64,000 nucleotides of DNA. Source: Oscillatoriales cyanobacterium. GTDB taxonomy: Bacteria; Cyanobacteriota; Cyanobacteriia; Cyanobacteriales; Microcoleaceae. Positions 34,134 to 43,719 of this stretch are shown here, one piece after another. The stretch covers positions 32,928-96,927 of the forward strand of contig REAP01000012.1 of NCBI GenBank assembly GCA_004294385.1, read 5' to 3'. The first letter of the stretch is position 1. The number at the start of each line of letters is the position of its first letter. Position numbers and translations under genes: made by a program. Below the pieces are notes generated by a model. That model was given only the letters and a program-made list of their open reading frames with translations. It searched no databases and was not told the origin of the DNA.

Positions 34134-34811
34134 CTACAAATTTTGCTGAATAATCTCACAACATTCATCTACGGTTGCCCTTTCTGCCATTGCTGCTACT
34201 AGAGATTCGTAGGCTAATTTATGGGTTTCAATTAAATTCTTGGCTTGGAGAGAACCCCAGTTTTGTTTGAATTGAATTTCGGAACTTGACCGCCGCAGTT
34301 GTGTGAAAATTGCATTGATTTTAGTGCGGTCTTCTGCTCCTCCTTCGGCATTACCATAGACAAAGTTTTCAGCGACGATTCCGGCCATCCAAATGGTGCA
34401 GTATCGGTCTAAAAGTTGGGCAGAAAGTGTGCCTTTTTGCAGTTGAAATGCTAATTGTTCGTCTTCAAATCGGACTCCGCCTTGGGCTGATTGGCCTTGT
34501 TTAAAGGCTTCCCAAGCGTTGAGGGCGTAGCCGGTGACGGGAATTCCTAATAGGTGCGCGACTAGGAAGTGTCCGGCTTCGTGATGGAGGATGCGATCGC
34601 GCCTTTGTTTGGAACTTCCTGCGAGTAAGTCTAGCAAAATTGTACCGCCTTGACCTTGCCACTGGAAACTGTCTAAGGTGGCTAGCCCCAAAAGACAAAA
34701 AGTGGCGATCGCAGGTACGGCCTCTGGTATATTGAATAAAGGCCCCAATAAGATTGAAACGGTGATGGCGAAGATAGAAATCGCGATAATATTCAAAGAA
34801 GTTTCTTTCAT
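34134..34811 (-). CDS. Membrane protein with FtsH-type (M41-like) protease domain but no AAA module
   Basis: This 225-residue protein has two N-terminal hydrophobic helices (about 6-24 and 32-47). It then has a zinc-protease motif HEAGH at residues 77-81, followed by FLVAHLLGIPVTGY and the second M41-like region WMAGIVAENFVYGNAEGGAEDRTKI. This resembles the FtsH peptidase domain, with Glu/Asp near AEGGAEDR as the likely third ligand region. The ATPase domain is absent, so it cannot unfold substrates alone. It may be a dedicated small protease or a partner of FtsH. Similar proteins exist in cyanobacteria and plastids (recollection). Confidence 0.75.
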   Translation of the reverse strand: MKETSLNIIAISIFAITVSILLGPLFNIPEAVPAIATFCLLGLATLDSFQWQGQGGTILLDLLAGSSKQRRDRILHHEAGHFLVAHLLGIPVTGYALNAWEAFKQGQSAQGGVRFEDEQLAFQLQKGTLSAQLLDRYCTIWMAGIVAENFVYGNAEGGAEDRTKINAIFTQLRRSSSEIQFKQNWGSLQAKNLIETHKLAYESLVAAMAERATVDECCEIIQQNL

Positions 34812-35137
34812 AAAATTGTTATTGGTTATTCGTTATTAGTTATTGGTTATTTGCGGTGCCCTGAGCCCTTCGACTACGCTCAGGATAAACTCCGTCGAAG
34901 GGTTATTGGTTATTGGTGATTATACCAACAACTAGCAGGTGACTACTGACTCATCTTTAGTTTGGTAGGTCGATCGCGCTTTTGACCAAAATCTACACAA
35001 GCCCGATCGCATCAGCCCAGAGTTTAGCCTAAAATCCCATCTTCCAGTTTGACTGAAAATTGTCGATCGCAAGCCATCTATCTTCAAAAGATATTAAAAT
35101 AAATCAAAGTCAACTAAAAGTATAATTGGAATCCTTC
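34812..35137. other. Intergenic region with heptamer and CGACTACGCTCAGG repeats
   Basis: The left part holds (TTATTGG)n interrupted by CCCTTCGACTACGCTCAGG and CTCCGTCGAAGGG. The right part is AT-rich with several CGATCGC sites and is the shared upstream region of the divergent protease genes. No RNA or promoter is confidently seen. Confidence 0.5.
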
Positions 35138-36235
35138 ATGTCAGTTTTGGCAGCGATCGCAGTTTTAGGTATCCTCATTGTCGTTCACGAACTCGGCCAC
35201 TTCCTAGCGGCGAGACTCCAACACATCCACGTCAACCGCTTCTCCATCGGCTTCGGCCCCATCCTCTGGAAATACCAAGGCCCAGAAACCGAATATGCTC
35301 TCAGAGCCTTTCCCCTGGGAGGTTTCGTGGGTTTTCCCGATGACGATCCCGAAAGCAGTATCCCTCCAAATGACCCGGATTTGCTCAAAAATCGGCCTGT
35401 GCTCGATCGCGCGATCGTGATTAGTGCAGGAGTTATTGCCAACTTAATCTTTGCTTACTTCCTGCTAGTCGTGCAATTCGGCACTGTCGGCGCGGCCGAA
35501 TTGAACTACCAACCAGGAGTTAAAGTGCCCGAAGTCGCGATCGAAGTCAGTTCCGCAGCCGCCAAAGCCGGCATCAAAGCAGGAGACATCGTACTGTCCG
35601 TTGACGGTAGGGAATTAGGGGCTTCCAGCGAAGCAATCAAATCTTTGGTCGCCCAAATCCAAAATCATCCCAACCAAGCCCTAGCCTTAGAAATTCTGCG
35701 TGAAGAACAGACATTTGTGGTGACAGTAACTCCCGAATTGACCCCCGACGGTAAAGGTCGCATTGGGGTACAGCTAACTTCCAATGGTACTGTGGTGCGG
35801 CAGCGAGTCGGCATTGTCGAGTCCTTCACCAAAGCCACGACTGAATTTGAGCGGATTGTCGTGCTGACATTTCAAGGTTTCGGGCAGTTATTTAGCAATT
35901 TTGGTCAAACTGCTCAAAAGTTGTCTGGGCCAGTGGCGATTGTGGCGATTGGTGCAGGGATTGCGCGATCGGATGCAGCGAGTTTGTTTCAGTATGCTGT
36001 GCTAATTAGCATCAATTTGGCTGTGATTAATATCTTGCCTTTACCTGCTTTGGATGGCGGTCAACTAGCTTTTCTCTTAATCGAAGGAGTGCGCGGTAAA
36101 CCTTTGCCTAACAAGATTCAGGAAAATGTGATGCAGAGTGGTTTGATGCTGTTGCTGGGTTTGGGAATTTTCTTGATTATTAAGGATACAGCTAATTTGG
36201 CTGGGATAGATTGGATGCGAAATCTGTTGCAATAG
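35138..36235 (+). CDS. rseP: Site-2 intramembrane metalloprotease RseP
   Basis: This RIP zinc protease has about 365 residues from the ATG at 35138 (MSVLAAIAVLG). The active-site HELGH is at residues 17-21 in the first helix. A membrane-reentrant segment (FSIGFGPILWKY), a single PDZ domain (about 120-200, with AGIKAGDIVLSVDG) and the C-terminal LPLPALDGGQL motif supply the third zinc ligand. It cleaves membrane-anchored regulators such as anti-sigma factors. A TTG codon at 35126 would add four residues and is less likely. Confidence 0.93.
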   Translation: MSVLAAIAVLGILIVVHELGHFLAARLQHIHVNRFSIGFGPILWKYQGPETEYALRAFPLGGFVGFPDDDPESSIPPNDPDLLKNRPVLDRAIVISAGVIANLIFAYFLLVVQFGTVGAAELNYQPGVKVPEVAIEVSSAAAKAGIKAGDIVLSVDGRELGASSEAIKSLVAQIQNHPNQALALEILREEQTFVVTVTPELTPDGKGRIGVQLTSNGTVVRQRVGIVESFTKATTEFERIVVLTFQGFGQLFSNFGQTAQKLSGPVAIVAIGAGIARSDAASLFQYAVLISINLAVINILPLPALDGGQLAFLLIEGVRGKPLPNKIQENVMQSGLMLLLGLGIFLIIKDTANLAGIDWMRNLLQ

Positions 36236-36324
36236 ACGAGGGAAGAAGTTCGGCAGCGGATTATGTAGCGGATGTAACGGATGTCAGTCCGATGAGAGTC
36301 GAAAGAAGGAAGTTATTTCTCGTC

Positions 36325-36513
36325 CCTAGGCTCTGCCTGGGGACGTATATCGGGAGGCTCTGCCTCCTTTTTTCCTCCGCTTTTCGAGGCAGAGCCTCTG
36401 GATCTGGGTTCCCAGGCAGAGCCTAGGAACCAGTTAATAACAAATAACAAATAACCAATAACCAATAACCAATAACCAATAACCAATAACCAATAACCAA
36501 TAACCAATAACAA
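36325..36513. repeat. GGCTCTGCC palindromes and (AACCAAT) heptamers
   Basis: GTCCCTAGGCTCTGCCTGGGGACG, GAGGCTCTGCCTCC, GAGGCAGAGCCTC and GGTTCCCAGGCAGAGCCTAGGAACC form nested hairpins. They are followed by about nine 7-bp units AACCAAT ending 8 bp before the nth ATG. A CGGATGTAACGGATGTCAG unit precedes them. Confidence 0.8.
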
Positions 36514-36520
36514 GTAACAA

Positions 36521-37174
36521 ATGACTAAAAAGTTAAGTTTAAAAAAGCGATCGCACGAAATCTTGATTCGCCTCAAACGCCTATATCCAGAAGCCCCTTG
36601 CACTCTCGATTACGAAACTCCGGTGCAGTTGCTGGTGGCGACAATTCTCTCGGCTCAATGCACAGATGCGCGAGTTAATCTGGTGACACCCGCTTTATTT
36701 GAGCGTTTTCCCGATGCGATTGCTTTGGGAAATGCCGATTTGGAGGAATTGGAGAGTTTAGTGCGATCGACTGGTTTCTATCGAAATAAGTCTAAAAATA
36801 TTAAAGGTGCTTGTTTTGCGATCGCAAATAAATTCAATAATCAAGTTCCGCAGACAATGGAACTACTATTAGAATTGCCGGGAGTTGCGCGCAAAACGGC
36901 TAATGTGGTTCTCGCCCACGCTTTTGGAATTCATATGGGCGTGACAGTCGATACTCATGTCAAACGATTGAGTCAGCGGTTGGGATTGACTAAACATCCA
37001 GATCCAATTCGGATTGAGCGAGATTTAATGCTATTGTTACCGCAGCCCGATTGGGAAAACTGGTCAATTCGATTAGTCTATCATGGTCGGGCGGTTTGTA
37101 ATGCCAGAAATCCGACTTGTGATGTTTGCGAACTTGCAGATTTGTGCCCTTCTTTTGAGACGAAGAGTTTGTGA
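36521..37174 (+). CDS. nth: Endonuclease III (DNA glycosylase/AP lyase)
   Basis: The 217-residue base-excision repair enzyme has all key parts. The HhH motif LPGVARKTANVV contains the Schiff-base lysine, VTVDTHVKRL has the catalytic Asp, and the 4Fe-4S loop is CNARNPTCDVCELADLC (C-x6-C-x2-C-x5-C). It removes oxidised pyrimidines and nicks the abasic site. The ATG follows directly after an AACCAAT heptamer array, so the promoter must lie upstream of or within that array; the nearest upstream gene is rseP. Confidence 0.95.
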   Translation: MTKKLSLKKRSHEILIRLKRLYPEAPCTLDYETPVQLLVATILSAQCTDARVNLVTPALFERFPDAIALGNADLEELESLVRSTGFYRNKSKNIKGACFAIANKFNNQVPQTMELLLELPGVARKTANVVLAHAFGIHMGVTVDTHVKRLSQRLGLTKHPDPIRIERDLMLLLPQPDWENWSIRLVYHGRAVCNARNPTCDVCELADLCPSFETKSL

Positions 37175-37250
37175 ACGAACTTTTTTAGGCGATCGCTTTT
37201 TCAGTTTGCTATAATTATTGTCAACAGCTTAATGCTAAGGAAGCAAATTT

Positions 37251-37544
37251 ATGAGTATTGCGATTTCCCTCAGTCCAGAAATAGAAGCACTACTGCGTGA
37301 AAAAGCCGATCGCCAAGGAGAAGACATTAGCCTTGTGGCTGCCCAATTACTAACTCGGATATTAGAATCGGAAGCGCGGGACTCTGAAGAAGCTATTGAG
37401 GGTATTCAGCAGGGGTTAAATGATTTTGAGTTAGGACGATTCCGTTCTTTTGATGAATTTGCTCAATCACAGCGTACCAAGTACAATCTTCCAGCAAATA
37501 GAGTCCAAGGCAATGCCGTGTCCCTACAATGTTATTTTGGGTAG
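37251..37544 (+). CDS. Antitoxin-like small protein with repeat-derived C-terminus
   Basis: The 97-residue product starts MSIAISLSPEIEALLREKA, continues GEDISLVAAQLL and AIEGIQQGLNDFELGRFRSFDEFAQSQ, and reaches YNLP. This is the pattern of small cyanobacterial ribbon-helix-helix/antitoxin-type proteins. The last about 12 residues after LPAN come from the left arm and loop of an inverted repeat, so the native stop has probably been lost. No toxin gene follows. Confidence 0.7.
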   Translation: MSIAISLSPEIEALLREKADRQGEDISLVAAQLLTRILESEARDSEEAIEGIQQGLNDFELGRFRSFDEFAQSQRTKYNLPANRVQGNAVSLQCYFG

Positions 37545-37566
37545 GGACACGGCACTGCCTTGGACT
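37502..37566. repeat. 26-bp inverted repeat overlapping a stop codon
   Basis: AGTCCAAGGCAATGCCGTGTCCCTAC (37502-37527, written here as its two halves AGTCCAAGGCAATG and CCGTGTCCCTAC) pairs with GTAGGGACACGG...CTTGGACT (37541-37566), with one mismatch and a 13-base loop. The GTAGGGACACGG arm is the same terminal sequence as in the foldback elements at 28279 and 56009, and recurs at 47479-47500. The small antitoxin-like gene terminates inside it. It may also act as a terminator. Confidence 0.8.
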
Positions 37567-37719
37567 AATTTCTATCGATCGCACAAAATGACCTGACAAA
37601 CGCTAAAAATCAGATCAGTTGCTGTGTACAAATAAAAATATTTCAAACTAAAGTCATCCAAAACAACCAAAATATAGTATAATAACAGGTTGTGATTTAT
37701 CTAAGGATATCAACAGAAC

Positions 37720-38022
37720 ATGGCTAAAAAGAGCATGATCCAGCGCGAAAAAAAGCGCCAAGCACTCGTAGACAAGTACGCTGACAAGCGCGCCGACCTG
37801 AAAGACCAGTTCGACCAAGCTGCGAATCAGATGGACAAAATGGCGATTCACCGGGAACTGCAAAAGCTACCCCGCGGCAGTTCGCGGACTCGCTTGCGTA
37901 ACCGCTGCTGGGCCACTGGTCGTCCCAGAGGTTACTACCGTGACTTCGGTCTGTCTCGGAACATGATGCGAGAAATGGCTCACGAAGGTCTTTTACCCGG
38001 CGTAGTTAAGTCTAGCTGGTAG
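37720..38022 (+). CDS. rpsN: 30S ribosomal protein S14
   Basis: This 100-residue S14 is of the zinc-independent type. It starts [20 protein letters not shown], has [32 protein letters not shown] (signature read in pieces) and ends [13 protein letters not shown]. It binds 16S rRNA in the 30S head near the S3/S10 cluster. It is a stand-alone gene, as in most cyanobacteria, outside the main ribosomal operons. A run of AT-rich DNA upstream (37620-37700) is the likely promoter. Confidence 0.97.
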   Translation: MAKKSMIQREKKRQALVDKYADKRADLKDQFDQAANQMDKMAIHRELQKLPRGSSRTRLRNRCWATGRPRGYYRDFGLSRNMMREMAHEGLLPGVVKSSW

Positions 38023-38294
38023 TAAAACGAGGGAAGTTCAGCAACGGATTTTTTAGCGGATACAAGAAAGAAGAGTTTAGTTATCTAAGAGAGAGGGAAG
38101 AAGGAAGAAGGAATGAAGAAAAAACTTATGAATAATCAGTAAGATTATATTTGGGGTTTATTTCTGTTTCAGATTTCAGATCAAACTTCCTTCTTACTTT
38201 TTCCATCTTGCTCCTTCCTGCTTACTTTTTCCTTCTTCTTTCTGACTGACATCCGTTACATCCGTTACAAAATCCGTTGCCGAACTTTCTTACT
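38023..38294. other. Intergenic region, repeat-containing
   Basis: It holds GAGGGAAGAAGGAAGAAGGAA and CTTCCTT-type runs, and an ACATCCGTTACATCCGTTAC unit also found at 10945-11010 and 22398. No gene, RNA or clear terminator for rpsN is seen. Confidence 0.5.
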
Positions 38295-38624
38295 TCACTG
38301 TCCGCAGCATTTATCGATACCGAGACTTTCTAATAATAAGTCACTGACGGCATTGGCGATCGCAAACTCGCCATAAAAGCTTTTAGAAAAATCATAGGCT
38401 TGCATTTCAGTGACGATCGCAATTACGAGGCTACCCACATCATTTTCCCCTTCCATACGCTGGCGAACGTAGATTTGGGTAGCTCTTTTCGCTATTTGCT
38501 GGTTAGCGGCTTCTGGGATAAACTCAGAGTCTAACCATGCGAGTAGTGTTTGTTGAAGCCATTCACCCTCCTGTTCGGGATTTTTGGCTGGTGGTAACGT
38601 GATAGCTTCGATTTGTTCTGACAT
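38295..38624 (-). CDS. Hypothetical protein (109 aa)
   Basis: This soluble, mainly helical protein begins MSEQIEAITLPPAKNPEQEGEW. It has LLAWLDSEFIPEAANQQIAKRA, RQRMEGENDVGSLVIAIVTEMQAYDF and ends DKCCGQ. Composition and codon use resemble those of neighbouring genes, so it is probably real. I do not recognise the family. It lies between rpsN and aat, transcribed leftward. Confidence 0.55.
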   Translation of the reverse strand: MSEQIEAITLPPAKNPEQEGEWLQQTLLAWLDSEFIPEAANQQIAKRATQIYVRQRMEGENDVGSLVIAIVTEMQAYDFSKSFYGEFAIANAVSDLLLESLGIDKCCGQ

Positions 38625-38692
38625 GATTATTCCTAATTCCTAATTGCTAATGTTGGCTGTTAACGGTCAACGGACAAACAACTGATAAATTT

Positions 38693-39271
38693 ATGCAATA
38701 TGATATACCGACAATTATACAAGGATACGCGCAAGGCTTCTTCTTGATGGCAAATGACGGCGAGGAAAGTTTGGGGTGGTATTCCAGCCGTCAGCGGGCC
38801 CTGATTCCCCTGGATGAGCGATTCACCTATCCCAAGTCGCTGCGACGCCAAATCAATCAAAATCGGTTTGCGGTGGCTGTAAACCGCGATTTTGGGGCAG
38901 TGGTTGAGGGTTGTGCCGATCGCGAAACAACTTGGATTTCTCGCGAGCTCAAACAGATTTACTGGGGTTTGTATGAGGCCGGTTGGGCTTACAGCTTCGA
39001 GACTTGGTGCGGGGACGAACTTGCGGGCGGCATTCTGGGATTGTCTATAGGCGGCGCGTTTATTGGGGAGTCGATGTTTTTCCGAATTCCAGAGGGTTCT
39101 AAGGTGGCGATGGTGAAGTTGGTGGAGAGATTGCGCGATCGATCTTATCTGCTATTCGATGCTCAAATGAACAATCCTCACCTCGAAAGATTTGGAGCTT
39201 ATACTGTTAAAGAGAAACAATATAATGCTCTTTTGCAAGCAGCTTTAAAGCGCAAATGTTCGTTATTTTAA
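38693..39271 (+). CDS. aat: Leucyl/phenylalanyl-tRNA-protein transferase
   Basis: This 192-residue N-end-rule enzyme transfers Leu or Phe to proteins with basic N-termini, targeting them to ClpS/ClpAP. Family motifs are YAQGFFLMAND, LGWYSSRQRALIPLD, the long NRFAVAVNRDF segment, ETTWISRELKQIYWGLYEAGWAYSFETW (read as helix and strand), LGLSIGGAFIGESMF and LFDAQMNNPHLERFGA. The length is usual for the short cyanobacterial type. A MITE-like element follows immediately. Confidence 0.92.
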   Translation: MQYDIPTIIQGYAQGFFLMANDGEESLGWYSSRQRALIPLDERFTYPKSLRRQINQNRFAVAVNRDFGAVVEGCADRETTWISRELKQIYWGLYEAGWAYSFETWCGDELAGGILGLSIGGAFIGESMFFRIPEGSKVAMVKLVERLRDRSYLLFDAQMNNPHLERFGAYTVKEKQYNALLQAALKRKCSLF

Positions 39272-39282
39272 TCTGACATTAG

Positions 39283-39465
39283 ACTTACGCATGGAGTCCA
39301 GAAACCGGGTTTTTTCCGAAAATACTGCACCTCAGCCTTTAACTGGTTAAAAACCCGGTTTCTTTGGTCGGTAGGGGAATCGAGAAACCGGGTTTTTTCC
39401 GAAAATACTGCATCTCAGCCTTTAACTGGTTAAAAACCCGGTTTCTTTGCTCAGAGTGTGTAAGT
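39283..39465. mobile_element. MITE-like element with internal duplication, copy A
   Basis: The ends ACTTACGCA and TGTGTAAGT are imperfect inverted repeats. Inside, GAAACCGGGTTTTTTCCGAAAATACTG...TTAAAAACCCGGTTTC occurs twice in tandem, each forming a long hairpin. A shorter single-unit copy is at 44755-44856. No coding capacity. The rest of the 39272-39622 gap carries a GGGGCGGGTT/AACCCGCCCC pair related to the 101-bp repeat. Confidence 0.75.
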
Positions 39466-39622
39466 CCTAGAATGATAAATAGCTGATTGAACAATATCTA
39501 TGTCGGGGCGGGTTTCACCAACAATAATTGCCTGAAACCAACAATCTCGTAAACCCGCCCCGACCCGATGACGAGCATAAAATAGTATAATTAAACCTAG
39601 ATACTTCTCGGAGACAACCACT

Positions 39623-40238
39623 ATGCAAGTCACAACCGCAGAAATCATTTATCCTTCCAGCGACGGTCAACCAATGGCAGAAAGCACAATTCAATACGAA
39701 TTAATTGTCAAAATCAAAGAACGTTGAGGGAAGAATCGATATTTCTCAAGCACCTGATACGATGGTGATATTTGGGAGGCCAAAAGGCGATCGACTTTCC
39801 TACATACAATATCGAGAGGATAATATCACTCCTCAAGTCGTCTTTGAGATTCGCTCCCACAACGACAGCAACACTAAAATGAGTAAAAAACTTGCATTTT
39901 ACCAGCGTCATGGAGTTGAGGAGTATTATGTTTACGATCCACAAATAAATGAGTTGCTAGGCTGGCAAAGAATTGACAGAGTTTTAGAAGTAATCGATCC
40001 GATGGAGGGATGGATTAGTCCGAGATTAGGTGTGCGATTTGAGTTGGGAGAAGATGGGTTGGAAATTTATCGACCTGATGGCGAAAAGTTTATTTCCTAT
40101 GCGGAATTAGAAGCAGATAGAGCATTAGGCCGCCAGCGCCTACAACAAGAATCTCAAAGGGCTGAACAAGCAGAGCAAAGGTCTGAACGTTTAGCTGCTA
40201 AACTGCGGGAATTGAACATCGATCCAGATAGCGTTTAA
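39623..40238 (+). pseudogene. Uma2 family gene disrupted by internal deletion and frameshift
   Basis: The first frame (ATG at 39623) gives MQVTTAEIIYPSSDGQPM...YELIVKIKER then stop. The homologous continuation VEGRIDISQAPDTMVIFGRPKGDR... is in another frame from about 39705 to 40238 and ends in a glutamine-rich coiled coil. Compared with usual Uma2 proteins, the stretch between the IK(E) helix and the Y-x-VEGRxDI strand is missing, about 25 residues. The later PD-(D/E)xK region (PQVVFEIRS, KMSKKLAFYQRHGVEEYYVYD) is intact, but no single product can be made without an unusual start. Confidence 0.75.
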
Positions 40239-40256
40239 GCTGGAATAAATGCTAAG

Positions 40257-40372
40257 AAACCCGCTGGTTGAGCGAAGTCGAAACCCCAACCACTGGGTAA
40301 ACCCGCTGGTTGAGCGAAGTCGAAACCCTAAGCACGGGTAAACCTAGTGGTTGAACCCTTCGACTACGCTCA
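40257..40372. repeat. 41-42-bp tandem repeat (AAACCCGCTGGTTGAGCGAAGTCG)
   Basis: Units start at 40257, 40299 and, more diverged, 40340, then merge into CCCTTCGACTACGCTCAGG. A solo ACGCATAAGTACCCATGCGTAAGTC palindrome follows at about 40378-40403, related to the ends of the MITE at 39283. The gap 40239-40586 holds no gene. Confidence 0.8.
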
Positions 40373-40586
40373 GGGGACGCATAAGTACCCATGCGTAAGT
40401 CTGATTGTTTTCAGGGCGAATGGGAGATTTGACCGATCGCTCTCAACACCAATTACATATACTACAATATATAATACAGATATTCGAGCCAAAATCCTGA
40501 GAACTCAGAAAAATCCGAATCGTGGCCCCTTGAATGTGCAAAAATATTCAAGCAAACATTACTAAATCTTACACGGAGAAATTCTT

Positions 40587-43142
40587 ATGGAGTCCAAATA
40601 CAATCCCCAATCCATAGAAGAAAAATGGCAACAGACATGGGCTGAGCAAAACTTAGACCAAATGCCAGAAAATAGCGAAAAACCTAAATTTTATGCCTTA
40701 TCCATGTTCCCCTATCCGTCGGGAAGCCTGCACATGGGCCACGTCCGCAACTACACAATTATTGATGTAATTGCCAGACTCAAGCGGATGCAAGGTTATC
40801 GCGTATTGAATCCGATGGGATGGGACGCTTTTGGTTTACCCGCAGAAAATGCCGCCATCGAACGAGGAATTCCCCCCGCACAATGGACTTATCAAAATAT
40901 TGCCCAAATGAAAGGCTTATTTCAGCGTTTGGGTATTTCCTTTGATTGGACAAAAGAAGTTACAACTTGTTCTCCCGATTATTATCGCTGGACTCAGTGG
41001 ATTTTCTTGCAATTTTTAGAAGCAGGATTAGCATATCAAAAAGAAGCGACAGTTAATTGGGATCCCATCGACCAAACAGTCTTAGCAAACGAACAAGTCG
41101 ATAACGCAGGCCGTTCCTGGCGTTCCGGGGCCCAAGTCGAGCGCAAATTATTGCGGCAATGGTTCCTCAAAATTACCGATTATGCCGAACAGTTATTAAA
41201 TGACTTAGACAAATTGCCAAATTGGCCTGAAAGAGTCAAGTTAATGCAAGCAAATTGGATCGGCAAATCTGTCGGCGCTTACTTGGAATTTCCGATTGTG
41301 GGAATGGATGAAAATGTCGCTGTTTTTACAACTCGTCCTGACACAGTTTATGGCGTTAGTTATGTTGTTTTGTCCCCCGAACATCCCTTAACTAATCGTG
41401 TGACTACACCAGACAGAAAAGCGGCAGTCGAAACCTTTGTGAAAGAAGTGGCGCTGCAAAGCGAAATCGATCGCACAGCAGAGGACAAACCCAAGCGTGG
41501 CATTCCCACAGGCGGCAAAGTAATCAATCCTTTCAACGGCGAAGAAATTCCCATTTGGATAGCCGATTATGTGCTGTACGAATACGGCACTGGCGCAGTC
41601 ATGGGAGTACCAGCCCACGACACGCGAGATTTCCAATTTGCCACTGAATATGAACTGCCAATTAAAGTAGTAATTGTGGCAGATGATGAGGGTCTATTGA
41701 CCGAAGCTTACACAGAACCTGGAATTATGATTAATTCCGAAAGCTTCAATGGTATGGATTCAATCAAAGGCAAAGCAGCGATTATTCACTATGCCGAAAA
41801 TTCCGGTTATGGCAAAGCGCGAGTCCAATATCGTTTGAGAGATTGGTTGATTTCCAGACAGCGTTATTGGGGTGCTCCGATTCCGGTAATTCACTGTCCA
41901 AAATGTGGTACTGTCCCCGTTCCCCAATCGGATTTACCTGTATTGTTGCCGGAAAATGTGGAATTTACGGGGAAAGGTTCACCGTTGGCAAAGATGGAAG
42001 ATTGGGTAAATGTTGCTTGTCCGAGTTGCGGTACTCCGGCGAAGCGTGAAACAGATACGATGGATACTTTTATCGATTCTTCGTGGTATTTCTTGCGCTA
42101 TCCCGATGCGAGTAATCAGGATCAAGTATTCGACAGTGCGAAGACTAACGACTGGATGCCGGTAGACCAATATGTCGGCGGAATCGAGCACGCAATCCTG
42201 CATTTACTGTATTCTCGGTTCTTTACGAAGGTTTTGCGCGATCGGGGTTTGATCGATTGCGATGAACCATTTAAGCGCCTATTAACTCAAGGCATGGTGC
42301 AAGGATTAACCTACAAAAATGCCGTTACTGGCAAATACATTCCTTCCGCAGAAGTAGATGCGACAAATCCCAAAGATCCTGAAACTGGGGAAGCTTTAGA
42401 AGTCTTCTATGAGAAGATGTCTAAATCAAAATATAACGGTGTTGACCCCTTGCAAGTGATGGAAAAATATGGGGTAGATACGGCGCGGATGTTTATTTTA
42501 TTCAAAGCGCCACCTGAGAAAGATTTGGAGTGGGATGATGCTGATGTAGAAGGGCAGTTTCGCTTTTTAAATCGGGTTTGGCGACTGGTAACAGAATTTG
42601 CTGTACTCCCCTCTGTCACCCCGGTTCAAGCAGGACAGAATGCTGAATTAAGTAAACCTGAGAAGGATTTGCGGCGGGCGATTCATGTTGCAATTAAGGA
42701 AGTGAGCGAAGATTTGGAAGGCGATTATCAGTTCAACACTGCTGTTTCGGAAATGATGAAGTTGAACAATGCTTTGACTGATGCGAAGTGTAAAGACTCG
42801 CCAATTTATGCAGAAGGGATTAGCACTTTGATTTTGCTGTTAGCGCCTTTTTCACCGCATATTGCTGATGAGTTGTGGCACTTAATTGGCAACAGTGAGT
42901 CTGTACATACTCAAGCTTGGCCTAGTGTGGATGTTTCAGCATTGGTTACGGATGAAATTACGTTGGTAATTCAAGTTATGGGCAAGACTCGCGGTACAAT
43001 TCAAGTGCCTTCTGGGGCTGACAAAGCTGCTTTGGAAAACTATGCTCGCGAGTCGGATTTGGCTAAGCGCCACATCGAGGGTAAGGAGATTAAAAAGGTG
43101 ATTGTGGTTCCTGGAAAGTTGGTAAATTTTGTGGTAGCTTAG
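40587..43142 (+). CDS. leuS: Leucyl-tRNA synthetase
   Basis: This full-length bacterial LeuRS has 851 residues. It has the class I HIGH motif as HMGH (residues 49-52), a CP1 editing domain (about 225-420) with [13 protein letters not shown] and the DTRD-type aspartate region HDTRDF, a zinc-type CP2 insertion ([11 protein letters not shown] and CPSCGTP), KMSKS at 610-614 and the C-terminal anticodon and leucine-specific domains. It has its own AT-rich promoter region and is followed by a strong inverted repeat. Confidence 0.97.
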   Translation: MESKYNPQSIEEKWQQTWAEQNLDQMPENSEKPKFYALSMFPYPSGSLHMGHVRNYTIIDVIARLKRMQGYRVLNPMGWDAFGLPAENAAIERGIPPAQWTYQNIAQMKGLFQRLGISFDWTKEVTTCSPDYYRWTQWIFLQFLEAGLAYQKEATVNWDPIDQTVLANEQVDNAGRSWRSGAQVERKLLRQWFLKITDYAEQLLNDLDKLPNWPERVKLMQANWIGKSVGAYLEFPIVGMDENVAVFTTRPDTVYGVSYVVLSPEHPLTNRVTTPDRKAAVETFVKEVALQSEIDRTAEDKPKRGIPTGGKVINPFNGEEIPIWIADYVLYEYGTGAVMGVPAHDTRDFQFATEYELPIKVVIVADDEGLLTEAYTEPGIMINSESFNGMDSIKGKAAIIHYAENSGYGKARVQYRLRDWLISRQRYWGAPIPVIHCPKCGTVPVPQSDLPVLLPENVEFTGKGSPLAKMEDWVNVACPSCGTPAKRETDTMDTFIDSSWYFLRYPDASNQDQVFDSAKTNDWMPVDQYVGGIEHAILHLLYSRFFTKVLRDRGLIDCDEPFKRLLTQGMVQGLTYKNAVTGKYIPSAEVDATNPKDPETGEALEVFYEKMSKSKYNGVDPLQVMEKYGVDTARMFILFKAPPEKDLEWDDADVEGQFRFLNRVWRLVTEFAVLPSVTPVQAGQNAELSKPEKDLRRAIHVAIKEVSEDLEGDYQFNTAVSEMMKLNNALTDAKCKDSPIYAEGISTLILLLAPFSPHIADELWHLIGNSESVHTQAWPSVDVSALVTDEITLVIQVMGKTRGTIQVPSGADKAALENYARESDLAKRHIEGKEIKKVIVVPGKLVNFVVA

Positions 43143-43210
43143 TTGTAGGGTGCGTCAGAATCCGATCGCCTAAATAATCATCCTCGAACTTCGTCTGACG
43201 CACCCTACAA
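43143..43210 (+). terminator. 17-bp inverted repeat after leuS
   Basis: TTGTAGGGTGCGTCAGA (43143-43159) pairs perfectly with TCTGACGCACCCTACAA (43194-43210). It begins at the base after the leuS stop. The arms belong to a dispersed cyanobacterial repeat (TGTAGGGTGCGTCAG) and have no U-run, but a 17-bp hairpin between convergent genes could end or protect both transcripts. Confidence 0.55.
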
Positions 43211-43243
43211 TTAATTCTCAAAATCAAAATTGTTAGCGGAGGG

Positions 43244-43680
43244 CTATTCTTGACTATCTGAGTAGACAAGTTGCCCCCGTCTAACTAACTTTAAGGGAAT
43301 TTTAGGATTATTAAGTGCGTCATTTCTGACTTTCAGCTTTTCTTCCCATTCTTTAAATTTAGGTTCTAGAAGTTCAGGTGTGAGTTTATAAATTTGTTTG
43401 AGAGTTATCCCTTCATATAATCCAATATACCAAGCTCCAACTTTGCGATATTTTCAAGTATAATCTGATTTAAATGATGGTGAGTTGTTACCCCACCACT
43501 GCGATTAAGTGAAATATTGATTGTTTTAAGTTCGTATTCTTTTCCTTCACCATCAATAGCATCGTTTCCTTCACGACCGGGGGATATACGCAGTCCTAAA
43601 AGAATTAATAACTGTAAAGTCTTTCCTCCATTATCTTGAAAAATATCGGTAATCCCATATTCATTTGCTAGATTTTGCAA
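43244..43680 (-). pseudogene. PvuII-like type II restriction endonuclease, frameshifted
   Basis: Reading from a TTG at 43680, the protein follows R.PvuII closely: [36 protein letters not shown] and [12 protein letters not shown]. The catalytic triad D40, E50, K52 corresponds to PvuII D58, E68, K70, and the HHH region is intact. At 43451-43454 an A-run on the coding strand has four A. One more A restores the frame, and translation then continues [15 protein letters not shown]...NNPKIPLKLV to a TAG at 43244, again like PvuII. As read, the frame diverges and stops at 43405. The first about 18 residues of PvuII have no counterpart because a stop precedes the TTG. Confidence 0.85.
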
Positions 43681-43719
43681 TTCTATGTCTGTTGTACCTT
43701 AAACTAATCTAAATTAAAC

